DNA of 26,751 nt, from IMG/VR virus record IMGVR_UViG_3300042945_001153, positions 1 to 26,751 of that record. One strand, written 5' to 3'. The position numbers and the translations under genes are program-made. The stretch's first letter is position 1; every line of letters begins with the position of its first letter. Shown here piece by piece: positions 1-7,538 of this stretch. The notes under the pieces are model-generated. The model had not been told where the DNA came from. It made no database searches and saw nothing but the letters and a program-made list of their open reading frames with translations. Source of the DNA: a virus.

Positions 1-726
1 TTTGAAATCTTTGGTAGGTAATGGGAATATTCTTAATTCATTATTTATCATTTCAAATGTAAATGCAGATTTACGCATTAGGTCATTAAATTCAATCGCT
101 TGAATACGAAGCAAGTCTGCATACATTGGCATCAACATAAAAGATACACCGGTTGAATAAGCACCGAATCCAAATGTATCTAACATCGCCTGATTACCCA
201 AATACGGATCATAGAAACGAATTGATGCCGGTGGACCATAGTGATGTACTTTTTTAATTTCTATTGAACCGGTTGGTACTTTTATATCACGGATAAGTGT
301 ATCGAGATTATATTTTTGCTGTCCTACCTTTACATCGATTGATGAAGAATAAAAATTTATGTTACCATTTGTAAATGTTTCACTTCCATATTCATTAGCA
401 ATTTGAATCAAACCACCCATATTACTTGATATGTTTCTATGGGTAAGATTTGAAGATGTTGGTGAACCCATTATACTCAACATATTTTGTTGAATATTAT
501 ATTGGTTTACATGATTTGAATATTCAGACACGGCTTCTTCAAAGCAAGCATAAAAATTTGTTGCTTGAAGTTCCACATCCATTAGTGGATAACCAAGTCT
601 TCTAGCACACCAATCCGCTACATTATCTGCATCGGATTGGAAACTAGATTCAGCATCATAAAATCCAAATGGTGTACTGCCAGTTGTAAAACTGGAACTA
701 CCAGGCCAAATAGGAATATCTGTCAT
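1..726 (-). CDS. Virion structural protein (partial, C-terminus beyond window)
   Basis: The reading frame starts with ATG at 726 and stays open to the window edge, giving 242 residues without a stop. It begins MTDIPIWPGSS and has a motif close to TPFGFYD followed by an acidic, Trp/Cys-containing segment (residues about 23-45). I recall this N-terminal pattern from conserved structural proteins of marine T4-like phages that have no settled function; that is memory of the family and was not searched. The start codon directly abuts the PhoH stop (727-729), so the two are probably co-transcribed and translationally coupled. A neck or connector role is possible from its place after the capsid genes, but nothing seen here proves it. 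Confidence 0.6.
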   Translation of the reverse strand, partial: MTDIPIWPGSSSFTTGSTPFGFYDAESSFQSDADNVADWCARRLGYPLMDVELQATNFYACFEEAVSEYSNHVNQYNIQQNMLSIMGSPTSSNLTHRNISSNMGGLIQIANEYGSETFTNGNINFYSSSIDVKVGQQKYNLDTLIRDIKVPTGSIEIKKVHHYGPPASIRFYDPYLGNQAMLDTFGFGAYSTGVSFMLMPMYADLLRIQAIEFNDLMRKSAFTFEMINNELRIFPLPTKDFK

Positions 727-1476
727 TTACTTCTCGGATTTTGTTTCTTCAAAATACTTTAATATATCATCAACAATAGGATGACGGTGGTTTGTTTTCA
801 ATTCATAAACCCCCAATCCATTTATTTTATCTTTCATATTAAATAAATATGGCAATCCAGAATCTTTTTTCTGTTTCAAGTCTATTTGTGATATATCACC
901 GGTTAGCATCATCTTTGAGTTAATACCTAAACGAGATAATATCATTTCCATTTGTGCCTTTGTTACATTCTGTGATTCATCAACAATAACGCAGGCATTT
1001 ACAAATGTTCTACCACGAAGAAAAGAAATAGGAGCAATTTCTATTTTATCTTCCATCATTAACTTTTCAATTTTCTCTTTATGATACAGTTGAAACATAT
1101 TTGCCTGTATAGGAGATAACCAAGGATCCATCTTTTCCTTTATATTACCAGGAAGAAATCCCAAATCTTCATTTGATACAGTTGGTCTTGTAATTATTAT
1201 TTTTTCAACCTCACGATAAAAGAAACATTCAAGAGCAATTTGTGTTGCTAATAATGTTTTACCCGAACCAGCCTTACCAACAAAAACAGAAATATCATCT
1301 TGTAAAGCATCCGCCTTTATCCTTTTTTGTTCCTCATTCAATGTTAATTGAAATTGGATTTTATTTTTTATAGTTTTTCTTCCTTTTTTTATACCCGTTG
1401 TATTCAGACTCGAAACTTCTTCTTCACTCAATAAAATTTCTTTGTTATCGACTTCTTCGTTATATTCAGAACTCAT
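727..1476 (-). CDS. phoH: PhoH-like P-loop ATPase
   Basis: This 249-residue protein carries a Walker A motif GKAGSGKT (residues about 67-74), a Walker B segment VIVDESQN (about 165-172), then a TGDISQIDL motif and a late NHRHP segment. This is the layout of the PhoH family, RNA-helicase-like ATPases related to the N-terminal half of PhoH2. The first 40 residues are an acidic then basic tail outside the ATPase core. ATG 1476 is preceded by AGGAG (1482-1486), which overlaps the stop of the upstream gene. phoH is frequent in marine phages, but its role in infection is unsettled, and the name alone does not show phosphate regulation. I see no PHO-box-like site. Confidence 0.9.
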   Translation of the reverse strand: MSSEYNEEVDNKEILLSEEEVSSLNTTGIKKGRKTIKNKIQFQLTLNEEQKRIKADALQDDISVFVGKAGSGKTLLATQIALECFFYREVEKIIITRPTVSNEDLGFLPGNIKEKMDPWLSPIQANMFQLYHKEKIEKLMMEDKIEIAPISFLRGRTFVNACVIVDESQNVTKAQMEMILSRLGINSKMMLTGDISQIDLKQKKDSGLPYLFNMKDKINGLGVYELKTNHRHPIVDDILKYFEETKSEK

Positions 1477-1484
1477 GTCAGCTC

Positions 1485-2084
1485 CTATAATAATTTAGAA
1501 AGGGTTTCTCCCATTGACTTTACATCCGCTTCAATTTTGGATAATATGTTATCCAATTTTTCTGGCTTATGGGTCCATTCAAAACCTACAATAGCAATAA
1601 ATTCCGATCCTTTTCTTATCGGATATACAACTGCTGATCTAGACCCTCTCTGTGAAAAAAATGCCTTAGTTATTAAGTCCTCTATATTATCTACAACTGG
1701 ATATACCGCCTTATGATTTATCACATCTTCTACGAAGTTGGAATAAAGTGACATCGGTAAGTTCTGATATTGCTTAAACTCTGTGCTAACACCTTCTTCG
1801 AGAGACTCGAATGATGTTGATAGTTTAGTCATGGATTTGCCTGTGTTGTATTTACCACCATTATGTCTTTGAAGTATAAATGCACGCTGACAGTTATATT
1901 CTTCTAATAGTTGGTCTAATATGGTTTGGATTAGTTTGGAATGAGAAATCTCTCGGTCAATTCTTTTTTGTTTGTATTCACCGTACTTGTATTTCAGAAA
2001 CCAAGATAGGAACACTCCAAGAAGTGTTGCTAAACTTGATACTCCTAATTTGAGTATATCTATGTATTGAATTTGAGTTTCCAT
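1485..2084 (-). CDS. Membrane-anchored protein with GAF-like soluble domain
   Basis: This 199-residue protein has one hydrophobic segment at residues about 11-31 (LKLGVSSLATLLGVFLSWFL), followed by a basic stop-transfer stretch. The soluble part contains ILQRHNGGKYNTG (about 70-82) and, near the C-terminus, SRSAVVYPI and FIAIVGFEW. This spacing suggests a GAF/PAS-like sensory fold facing the cytoplasm. The fold is inferred from pattern only, and the ligand is unknown. Similar HNGGKY-containing proteins occur in other tailed phages to my knowledge. ATG 2084 has no clear Shine-Dalgarno sequence, unlike its neighbours. It sits just after a terminator and leads into phoH, so a promoter probably lies at about 2085-2112. 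Confidence 0.6.
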   Translation of the reverse strand: METQIQYIDILKLGVSSLATLLGVFLSWFLKYKYGEYKQKRIDREISHSKLIQTILDQLLEEYNCQRAFILQRHNGGKYNTGKSMTKLSTSFESLEEGVSTEFKQYQNLPMSLYSNFVEDVINHKAVYPVVDNIEDLITKAFFSQRGSRSAVVYPIRKGSEFIAIVGFEWTHKPEKLDNILSKIEADVKSMGETLSKLL

Positions 2085-2112
2085 TTGTAATAAATAGCAA
2101 GTAGAAAATAAA

Positions 2113-2136
2113 AAAGGGTGACAATTATCACCCTTT
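2113..2136 (-). terminator. Rho-independent terminator after the gene at 2160-2906
   Basis: A perfect 9-bp inverted repeat (AAAGGGTGA / TCACCCTTT) with a 6-base loop lies in the 75-base gap. Read on the minus strand the hairpin is followed by TTTTTATTTT, the U-tract of an intrinsic terminator for leftward transcription. On the plus strand the tail is weaker (TATTAAAA). Confidence 0.85.
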
Positions 2137-2159
2137 ATTAAAAATTATTTTAGTAGGAA

Positions 2160-2906
2160 TTAAGCAAGTAATTTAGAAATTGTATCAGTTAAAAACTTAC
2201 CAACACCAACTTCACCAGCTTTAACCGCTGTTAGGGCAGCTTCAATACCAGCCATTACATTTGCACCTTGTGACGCCGCCTTTATAGCACCTGCACCGGA
2301 AGCAACTGCAAGAGAAGCAACAATAACAGTATGAACAACATTAGCAATCTTTTCTTGTTTATCTGATGGTAATTGTTTGAATCCAGGTATAAGTTGTAAT
2401 CCTTTCAAAATTAAAGCAGTAATTTTGTGATGCCATTTGTGACCAGCATGAATTAGTTTATCACCAGCTTTTCCAGTACCACCCAAAAGGATTGAAATAC
2501 TTTTTACAATCTTACCTATAAGTTGTACTATTGCTGGAACTGCAAGTGCAAGGGATGTTACAAACAATAATGTCAATTCTTCATTAACTGCTTGACGGGC
2601 TTTTCCTTCACTCAATGCTCTTTTTCTACGCTTTACAGATTCAGTTGCAATCTTAGCAAGTGCAGGTTGTTTTTTAAGAGCATCTTCAACTGCCTTTTCA
2701 TCATCTTTTTTCTTCTCAACATCAGCTCCAATTTTTCCAAAAGCAGCTTCCATATCTTTAGCAGCTTTTTCAAATGCCGCCATGACATCCTTTTCGTCTT
2801 GTGGATCAACCTCGTCTTCTTCTTTGAGATAACGAATAACTTCATTTCTAATGAGTCTCTTCAATTCAGACTCAGTAATAGTTGCTATTGTTTTTTTCTG
2901 TTTCAT
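2160..2906 (-). CDS. Candidate internal head protein with hydrophobic helices
   Basis: I place the start at ATG 2906 because GGAG lies six bases upstream; an in-frame ATG at 2918 has no ribosome site, and its following codon is part of that GGAG. The 248-residue product begins with a Ser/Thr-Leu-Lys-rich helix, TESELKRLIRNEVIRYLKEE (residues 11-30), resembling the N-terminus of the ADP-ribosyltransferase at 6025. A charged Ala/Lys/Glu coiled-coil-like part follows (about 35-85). The C-terminal half is hydrophobic, with segments at about 112-142 and 188-210 rich in Ala, Val, Ile and Gly. No enzyme motif is visible. The unit is bracketed by two terminators. I infer a head-packaged, membrane-active protein; a structural membrane or antitoxin-like role cannot be excluded. 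Confidence 0.6.
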   Translation of the reverse strand: MKQKKTIATITESELKRLIRNEVIRYLKEEDEVDPQDEKDVMAAFEKAAKDMEAAFGKIGADVEKKKDDEKAVEDALKKQPALAKIATESVKRRKRALSEGKARQAVNEELTLLFVTSLALAVPAIVQLIGKIVKSISILLGGTGKAGDKLIHAGHKWHHKITALILKGLQLIPGFKQLPSDKQEKIANVVHTVIVASLAVASGAGAIKAASQGANVMAGIEAALTAVKAGEVGVGKFLTDTISKLLA

Positions 2907-2982
2907 CAAACACTCCATTCATAAATTTCAAATGATATAATTTGCTTTAGAATAAATATCATATAAAAATAAAAAAAATAAA

Positions 2983-3010
2983 AAAGGAGTGAGAAAAATC
3001 TCACTCCTTT
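2983..3010 (-). terminator. Strong Rho-independent terminator after the capsid gene
   Basis: A perfect 12-bp inverted repeat (AAAGGAGTGAGA / TCTCACTCCTTT) with an AAAA loop begins 22 bases past the capsid stop. On the minus strand it runs into a long T-rich tract. It is the strongest terminator in the window and probably ends the head operon. Confidence 0.92.
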
Positions 3011-3032
3011 ATTTTGACTAACCCTGTTAAGA

Positions 3033-4685
3033 TTATATGTCACCAAGAGAATCGATTTGGATCAAACCGTAGAACTCAGGACGAACAATTTTCTTAGCAT
3101 AACGAGTCATCACGCCTTTTCTTGGTGTGAAGTTCGTTGGGTCGTATACCAATGGTGTCATTACAAGTGGAATGTATGGAGCATACACAGCACCAGTTTC
3201 GAGGAATTGTGTTCCACGGAAACCAACTAATACTTGGTTTTCAAGCATATATGGATTCTTGTAAACTGTGATACGGCCATTCAACTGACCAACTTTTTGA
3301 ACACCCATTGCGAATTTCATACCTTCACCATCAACTGCATAGCCAGGCATTGATTCAAGTATTGTAGCAACTTGTGGAGAACATACGAGGAAGTTTGCAC
3401 CACCACGAAGTGTTTTCTGATGAATTGTGTTAGATACTTTTTGAATCTTTGTGCCAAGTGTTTGGAACCAAGTTTGTTGGTTAAACGCAGAAGCAGCAGC
3501 TTGGTTTGTAGCATAATCACCGAATGAATTTGTAGCACCATCAAATGTGCGACCAATACGAGCAGACCACTTTTCTGTTGTTTGTGCATTCTTAATCAAC
3601 ATATCAAGAATTTCCAAATCAATTTCTTGTGAAATGTATTCAGAAAGCATAGATGTCAATTCAGCTTCTGCATCGATTGAGTGATATGCATTCAAGTCTT
3701 GTGCAAATTCAGGTGTCCATACTGCCTTCAACTTACGAGTTTTAGCAACGATGGATTCTGAACGCAATTCAAGATTGATTTCAGGAATAGCTGTTGTGTC
3801 AGCAAGTGCTGAACCTGTTGTGTCTTCAAAGTCACCACGGCTTGTAGCAGTAGGTTGCTTTTCGTATGTTACAACTGCATTACCTGGAACAGCAGATGCA
3901 GAAACAACAAATGTGATTTGTGAATTAGCTGCATTTGCAGTTGTGTATTGTGGGAAGTAACCCAAAATGTTTGAACCAGAAATCTTGAAAGCACGGATTG
4001 CCTCTGTATCATGTGTTGTCATTGATGCAGAAGATACTGTGATTGTGAAGATTTTACCACCTGCAAGAGATGCAGAGTAAGCATTCTGGAATTCTGTATC
4101 ATACTGATATGTTGCTGGTGTAGTATGTGATACTGAACCAGTTGCACAGTTTGTAGAATCAACTGTAGCAGCTGTTACAGTCAATGTAGCAGTTGCAGCT
4201 TCGTTGATAGAATAACCAAAACGACCTGCACCATAAAGACCGCCTGAAGGATCAGCGTCTTTTGCATCTTTACCAGTTACACCGAATACAGAGTCATTTT
4301 GTGAATCTTTACCGGCACCAGTTGTGAAACCAGGTTGTGCTGTACCATACTTGAAATCCAAGAAGAATACAAGACCAGAAGGCAAGTTCATTGGTTGAAC
4401 AGAAACGAAATCTTTCGCAGCAATTTCAGAGAAAATACGGCGAACCAATGGAAGTGCAACGCCAGCCCATTCTTCTGAACCAGCTGCTGTACCTGTTCTT
4501 GATGATTCATCGATAAGTTGTTTTGCCTGATTTTCGAGAAGAACTGCAATAGAGTTCTTTTCATATTCATTGTTCAAGTTATCAAGAAGACCTGTCTTTG
4601 CCCACTTATTGACAATCTGACGGTTTTCTTTGATAAGTGCTTTGTGGGGATTCCCAGAAGCATTTAAAATTGATTGTATACTCAT
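3033..4685 (-). CDS. 23: Major capsid protein, T4 gp23-like
   Basis: The 550-residue product is close to T4 gp23 in length (521). Its N-terminal 60 residues are a helical, charged propeptide. The sequence QLIDE/SSRTG (residues 56-65) offers an I-x-E site for the prohead protease, near the known T4 cut at residue 65. Core capsid patterns follow: EEWAGVALPLVRRIF (about 71-85), LDFKYG and, after an insertion, AKTRKLKAVWTPEFAQDL and QEIDLEILDMLI. The C-terminus ends RPEFYGLIQIDSLGDI, typical of the family. A Thr/Ser/Ala-rich stretch (about 160-290) probably corresponds to the surface insertion domain. ATG 4685 has AAGGAAA upstream, and the scaffold gene ends 20 bases before it. Confidence 0.93.
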   Translation of the reverse strand: MSIQSILNASGNPHKALIKENRQIVNKWAKTGLLDNLNNEYEKNSIAVLLENQAKQLIDESSRTGTAAGSEEWAGVALPLVRRIFSEIAAKDFVSVQPMNLPSGLVFFLDFKYGTAQPGFTTGAGKDSQNDSVFGVTGKDAKDADPSGGLYGAGRFGYSINEAATATLTVTAATVDSTNCATGSVSHTTPATYQYDTEFQNAYSASLAGGKIFTITVSSASMTTHDTEAIRAFKISGSNILGYFPQYTTANAANSQITFVVSASAVPGNAVVTYEKQPTATSRGDFEDTTGSALADTTAIPEINLELRSESIVAKTRKLKAVWTPEFAQDLNAYHSIDAEAELTSMLSEYISQEIDLEILDMLIKNAQTTEKWSARIGRTFDGATNSFGDYATNQAAASAFNQQTWFQTLGTKIQKVSNTIHQKTLRGGANFLVCSPQVATILESMPGYAVDGEGMKFAMGVQKVGQLNGRITVYKNPYMLENQVLVGFRGTQFLETGAVYAPYIPLVMTPLVYDPTNFTPRKGVMTRYAKKIVRPEFYGLIQIDSLGDI

Positions 4686-4705
4686 AGTTTTTTTTCCTTA
4701 AAAAA

Positions 4706-5782
4706 TTATTTCAAACCTGCTAATTTGCGTAAACGATTTGCCATACCATCGCCTTCATTCAAGATTGGCTTTGATGGGCGTGTGCTTGCTACTGGCTTAG
4801 ATGCAAAAGATTCTTTAAGTGGACGAACATTCGTTGATTTAAAGGATTCTGCAAGTGTAGCATATACCAACTTGACTTCACGAAGACTTGACGCACGGTC
4901 AAAGTTTTCGATTACAGTCATTTTTTGTTTTTCTGAAAGTGAGTGTTTGCGGAACAACTTGTTAGAGAAAAGCAATTTTGAATTTAAAAGATTAACTTCA
5001 TTGATTTTAGAACGCAAGAAAGAAATTACAGCATAAGCTTCACGAAGTTTTGCTTCTGCCATTTCTTTTTCCTTTTCTTCTTCTGCTTCTTCAACCTTTT
5101 CTTCTTCCTCTTCCTCACGGAGAGCACGAAGAACTTCTTTGATGTCTACTTCTTCTTCATCTTCACCTTCTTCAACCTTTTCTTCCTTTTCACCTTCTTC
5201 TTCTTCACGAAGAGAACGAAGAATTTCTTTGATTTCAGCAACTTCTTCTGAATCCTCATCTTCTTCTTCTACTAATTGGACAAGTTTTTCTTTCTTGTCT
5301 TCTGTGCTGTCATCAGATGCTGTTGCCGATGGTTTTTTGTTGTCACCGGTTCCGATTTCAGATGAATCCAACTCTTCTTCTAATTGACGAATTATTTCCA
5401 TCAAATCTTCATCCATTGGTTCTTCTTCATCTTCACCTTCTTCAACAGGTGCCTCTTCTTCTTCACCGCCTTCTTCAACAGGTGCTTCTTCTTCATCTTC
5501 ACCTTCTTCAACAGCGGGTTCTTCGTCTTCAGCTTCGGACATGGAACCTGGTTCTTCTTCAAACCAATCGTTTCCGTATTCCTCCTCAACAGGTGCTGAT
5601 TCCTCCTCACCTTCACCTTCTTCAACCGGCTCTTCAGCTTCGGCTTCTTCGGCGAGTTTTTTAGAGAGCATAGACTGCAAACGAGGAGTGAATGCTTCTT
5701 CCAAAGCGAGTTTTGCATTTGCTAACGCAACTTCCTTGACGGCCTTTGCATCTGCAATAGCTTCTTTCAATAAATCATTCAT
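4706..5782 (-). CDS. 22: Prohead core scaffold protein, gp22-like
   Basis: I start at ATG 5782, which has GGAG six bases upstream; an in-frame TTG at 5794 overlaps that site and is unlikely. The 358-residue protein opens with an Ala/Lys/Leu helix (KEAIADAKAVKEVALANA) followed by FTPRLQSMLSKKLAEE. Then comes a very acidic region of Glu/Asp blocks (about 45-240) with short repeated units such as EEGEDEEE and LRxLREEEE. The last 120 residues are a mixed helical domain ending NRLRKLAGLK. A helical, acidic protein directly before the capsid gene fits the gp22 scaffold, which is cut up by gp21 in T4. Many L-x-E and I-x-E sites are present. The repeats may vary in number between relatives. Confidence 0.82.
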   Translation of the reverse strand: MNDLLKEAIADAKAVKEVALANAKLALEEAFTPRLQSMLSKKLAEEAEAEEPVEEGEGEEESAPVEEEYGNDWFEEEPGSMSEAEDEEPAVEEGEDEEEAPVEEGGEEEEAPVEEGEDEEEPMDEDLMEIIRQLEEELDSSEIGTGDNKKPSATASDDSTEDKKEKLVQLVEEEDEDSEEVAEIKEILRSLREEEEGEKEEKVEEGEDEEEVDIKEVLRALREEEEEEKVEEAEEEKEKEMAEAKLREAYAVISFLRSKINEVNLLNSKLLFSNKLFRKHSLSEKQKMTVIENFDRASSLREVKLVYATLAESFKSTNVRPLKESFASKPVASTRPSKPILNEGDGMANRLRKLAGLK

Positions 5783-5802
5783 AAAAATCTCCAACTATTT
5801 TA

Positions 5803-5818
5803 GTGTTATTTTTAACAC
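5803..5818 (-). promoter_or_regulatory. Small hairpin in the scaffold leader
   Basis: GTGTTA and TAACAC form a 6-bp stem with a 4-base loop about 10 bases upstream of the scaffold ribosome site (GGAG near 5789-5792). There is no T-run directly after it on the minus strand, so it is more likely a leader structure or processing site than a terminator. The effect is unknown. Confidence 0.4.
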
Positions 5819-5841
5819 CAATCTTAATAAAATAATATATG

Positions 5842-5864
5842 ACTCTATAAAAAATGGATAGAGT
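5842..5864. repeat. Inverted repeat in the scaffold leader
   Basis: ACTCTAT and ATAGAGT form a perfect 7-bp inverted repeat separated by 9 bases. The U-tract expected of a terminator is poor on the minus strand. It could be a weak attenuator between the small ORF at 5892 and the scaffold gene. Confidence 0.4.
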
Positions 5865-5873
5865 ATTCAGCAA

Positions 5874-5890
5874 ATATAAGTATGTAGTAA
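5874..5890 (-). promoter_or_regulatory. 17-base leader motif, copy 1 (candidate promoter element)
   Basis: The plus-strand string ATATAAGTATGTAGTAA matches the string at 12409-12425 in 16 of 17 positions. Copies lie about 92 bases upstream of the scaffold start and 30 bases upstream of the portal start. On the coding strand it reads TTACTACATACTTATAT. A late-promoter role is inferred from position only. Confidence 0.35.
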
Positions 5891-5891
5891 T

Positions 5892-6032
5892 TTAGTTTTT
5901 TTCAATTTTTTGTGCAGATTTTTCGGAAGGACCATAATTAAAAATCGATTTAACATCATTTTCAGTATAGATATATCTTTTGTCCCTATCCTTCGTATCA
6001 ATTTTCTTTTCGGATTTTTTATCATCAGGCAT
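5892..6032 (-). CDS. Small charged protein, 46 residues
   Basis: A short frame runs from ATG 6032 to TAA 5892 and encodes a charged peptide that begins MPDDKKSEKKID and contains YIYTENDVKSIFNYG. GGAG lies seven bases upstream of the ATG, and the start overlaps the last eight bases of the ADP-ribosyltransferase gene, the normal spacing in this operon. These two points support a real gene. I recognise no family. Its place between the ADP-ribosyltransferase and the scaffold suggests a head-associated role, like the small head proteins near gene 21 in T4, but that is inference. Confidence 0.55.
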   Translation of the reverse strand: MPDDKKSEKKIDTKDRDKRYIYTENDVKSIFNYGPSEKSAQKIEKN

Positions 6033-7281
6033 AATTCTGCTCCACTAATACTTTGTAAATATTTCGTTTTTCATTAAATCCTTGAATAGTATATCTACAA
6101 TTTCTTGGAAGAGTTACTTCTACTTCATGGCAATAATCATTTGAATGACATGGAAGTGTAAGTACAGAAGTTCCAGAAGGAATTAAAAACTCAAAAAGTG
6201 GCAATCTTTTTTTATCACCACCTTCACAAATAAGTGGATTGAGTGAAGTTGTTACAAATGATGAATCAACCCATTGTCCTACATCTATAAATGATTGAAG
6301 GACTTCTTCATTTTCAACAGAACGATAAGTTACAATTTCAGAATCCAATCTCTGCATTTGTTCATCGAATGCATAGTCTAAACTACGAATCGTAAATGCA
6401 TTCATTGCACTATTAAAAATCTTTTCTCTCTTATCGCCTTCTTTTGGTTTACCTAACTTAAATTGTTTTTCAATTTCTTTGGTAGACATAATATCTTTAG
6501 CAAATCGTATGATATTATTTATACGGCCTGAATTTAGATAGTAATGTTGAAGTGCAGTTATCGTTTCTTTATCTAATTCTTTTTTACTTATTATACTGTG
6601 TTTAGACACTGCAATAGTTTCCACTCTCTTATAGAGTTTTTTCAAATCTTTTTTCTTACCAATAACAGAATCGTATAAGTCTAAAATTTCTTCATAATCA
6701 AAGTTCAGCAATCTATCTTGTGATTCCGGATATATTCCAGTTGTTTTCTTACCTATTTTTTCAACTTCTATTGGATTCAGAAAACCAACTGTTTTCAATC
6801 CAGTTTTTTCTTCATTAGGTGATTTTTCAGGTTCTTTTGGTTCTTCTTTTTTATCATCTTTCTTTTTATCTGCATCATCAGATTTTTTTTCGTCATCTTT
6901 TTTTTCTTCCGGTTTTTCCTCTGGCTTCTCCTCTGGTTTTTCCTCCGGCTTTTCTTCCGGTTTTTCCTCCGGCTTTTCTTCCGGTTTTTCTTCTGGCTTT
7001 TCTTCTGGCTTTTCTTCTGGAGTTTCAGATGGAGTTTCTGCAGGTTCTTCCTCTTCTTTTGTAGTTTTTTTAGATGATGATTTACTATGTTTTGCAGGAT
7101 CAAAACTATCTTTATTTATGTAATAAGATTTTCCACTTTCTTTATTGACCACAAGCATTTTATCTGGATCCTGACTTGCAGGTTTTTCATCCTCTTCATT
7201 TAAAGACAATGACCTTTCTCTGTGTTCAATAACTTTCCGCAATTCCTCACGGATTAGTTTTTTAATACTAAGAAAGGTCAT
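6025..7281 (-). CDS. ADP-ribosyltransferase with putative head-targeting N-terminus
   Basis: The 418-residue protein has three parts. Residues 1-30 are a helical segment, IKKLIREELRKVIEH, followed by LSLNEE with an L27-N28-E29 site. Residues about 75-160 are a charged linker with about ten EEKP units. Residues about 165-418 look like an R-S-E class ADP-ribosyltransferase: Arg320 in VTYRS, the S-T-S-like strand FVTTSL (342-347), and E386-V-E388 as the catalytic E-x-E. T4 Alt, a head-packaged ADP-ribosyltransferase that modifies host RNA polymerase, is a known precedent. The target here is unknown. The gene lies in the head operon between bS21 and the scaffold. GGAG precedes ATG 7281. Catalytic activity is inferred from motifs only. 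Confidence 0.82.
   Translation of the reverse strand: MTFLSIKKLIREELRKVIEHRERSLSLNEEDEKPASQDPDKMLVVNKESGKSYYINKDSFDPAKHSKSSSKKTTKEEEEPAETPSETPEEKPEEKPEEKPEEKPEEKPEEKPEEKPEEKPEEKPEEKKDDEKKSDDADKKKDDKKEEPKEPEKSPNEEKTGLKTVGFLNPIEVEKIGKKTTGIYPESQDRLLNFDYEEILDLYDSVIGKKKDLKKLYKRVETIAVSKHSIISKKELDKETITALQHYYLNSGRINNIIRFAKDIMSTKEIEKQFKLGKPKEGDKREKIFNSAMNAFTIRSLDYAFDEQMQRLDSEIVTYRSVENEEVLQSFIDVGQWVDSSFVTTSLNPLICEGGDKKRLPLFEFLIPSGTSVLTLPCHSNDYCHEVEVTLPRNCRYTIQGFNEKRNIYKVLVEQNYA
6901..7020 (-). repeat. EEKP-coding tandem repeat
   Basis: A 12-base unit encoding Glu-Glu-Lys-Pro repeats about ten times in the linker of the ADP-ribosyltransferase gene. On the plus strand it reads as variants of GGTTTTTCCTCC, GGCTTTTCTTCC and GGTTTTTCTTCT. 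Third-position drift between units suggests an older expansion, while the pattern still favours length variation by slippage. Confidence 0.85.
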
Positions 7282-7298
7282 TTATATTTCTCCACTGC

Positions 7299-7526
7299 TT
7301 AAAAGTTTTCATTATCAATTTTACGCTGTCTTCTAATAGCAGCGTTTCTTTTTTCAGCCTTCTTTTTTGACGGTTTGATATATTCCATACGATTTTTATA
7401 TTCTTCAAGAATACCAGCTTCTTTTACCTTGCGTTTAAAAATCTTAATCATTGTGTCTACATTCATGCCAGTATTCTTTACTTTTACATGAGCGGGTTTT
7501 GAGTTGGTATAAACTCTGTCTGTCAT
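7299..7526 (-). CDS. rpsU: Ribosomal protein bS21 homologue
   Basis: The 75-residue basic protein aligns by eye with bacterial bS21 (71 residues in E. coli). It has an N-terminal VKVKN strand, then IKIFKRKVKEAGILEEYKNR against FKRSCEKAGVLAEVRRR, then Y-x-KP-S and an Arg/Lys-rich C-terminal helix. bS21 sits near the anti-Shine-Dalgarno region of the 30S subunit and affects initiation. Phage-encoded bS21 is known from aquatic phages. It lies within the head operon between the DUF3008-like gene and the ADP-ribosyltransferase gene, with AAGG upstream of ATG 7526. I infer that it joins host ribosomes to favour phage mRNA; this is not shown. Confidence 0.85.
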   Translation of the reverse strand: MTDRVYTNSKPAHVKVKNTGMNVDTMIKIFKRKVKEAGILEEYKNRMEYIKPSKKKAEKRNAAIRRQRKIDNENF

Positions 7527-7538
7527 AACCTTGTTTCC

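Noticed and set aside
727-1476. Phosphate regulation through a PHO box before phoH
   Set aside because: No repeated CTTAAT- or CTGTCAT-like boxes are visible upstream of 1476 or 2084, so the gene name should not be read as evidence for it.
3033-4685. Possible head vertex protein (gp24) in place of gp23
   Set aside because: Position after the scaffold, length and C-terminal end fit gp23, and no second capsid-like gene is in the window to be its partner.
5139-5861. Plus-strand frames rich in Ser, Leu or Phe opposite the scaffold gene
   Set aside because: They mirror the Glu codon blocks (GAA/GAG read in reverse as TTC/CTC). All genes around lie on the minus strand, and no ribosome sites support these frames.
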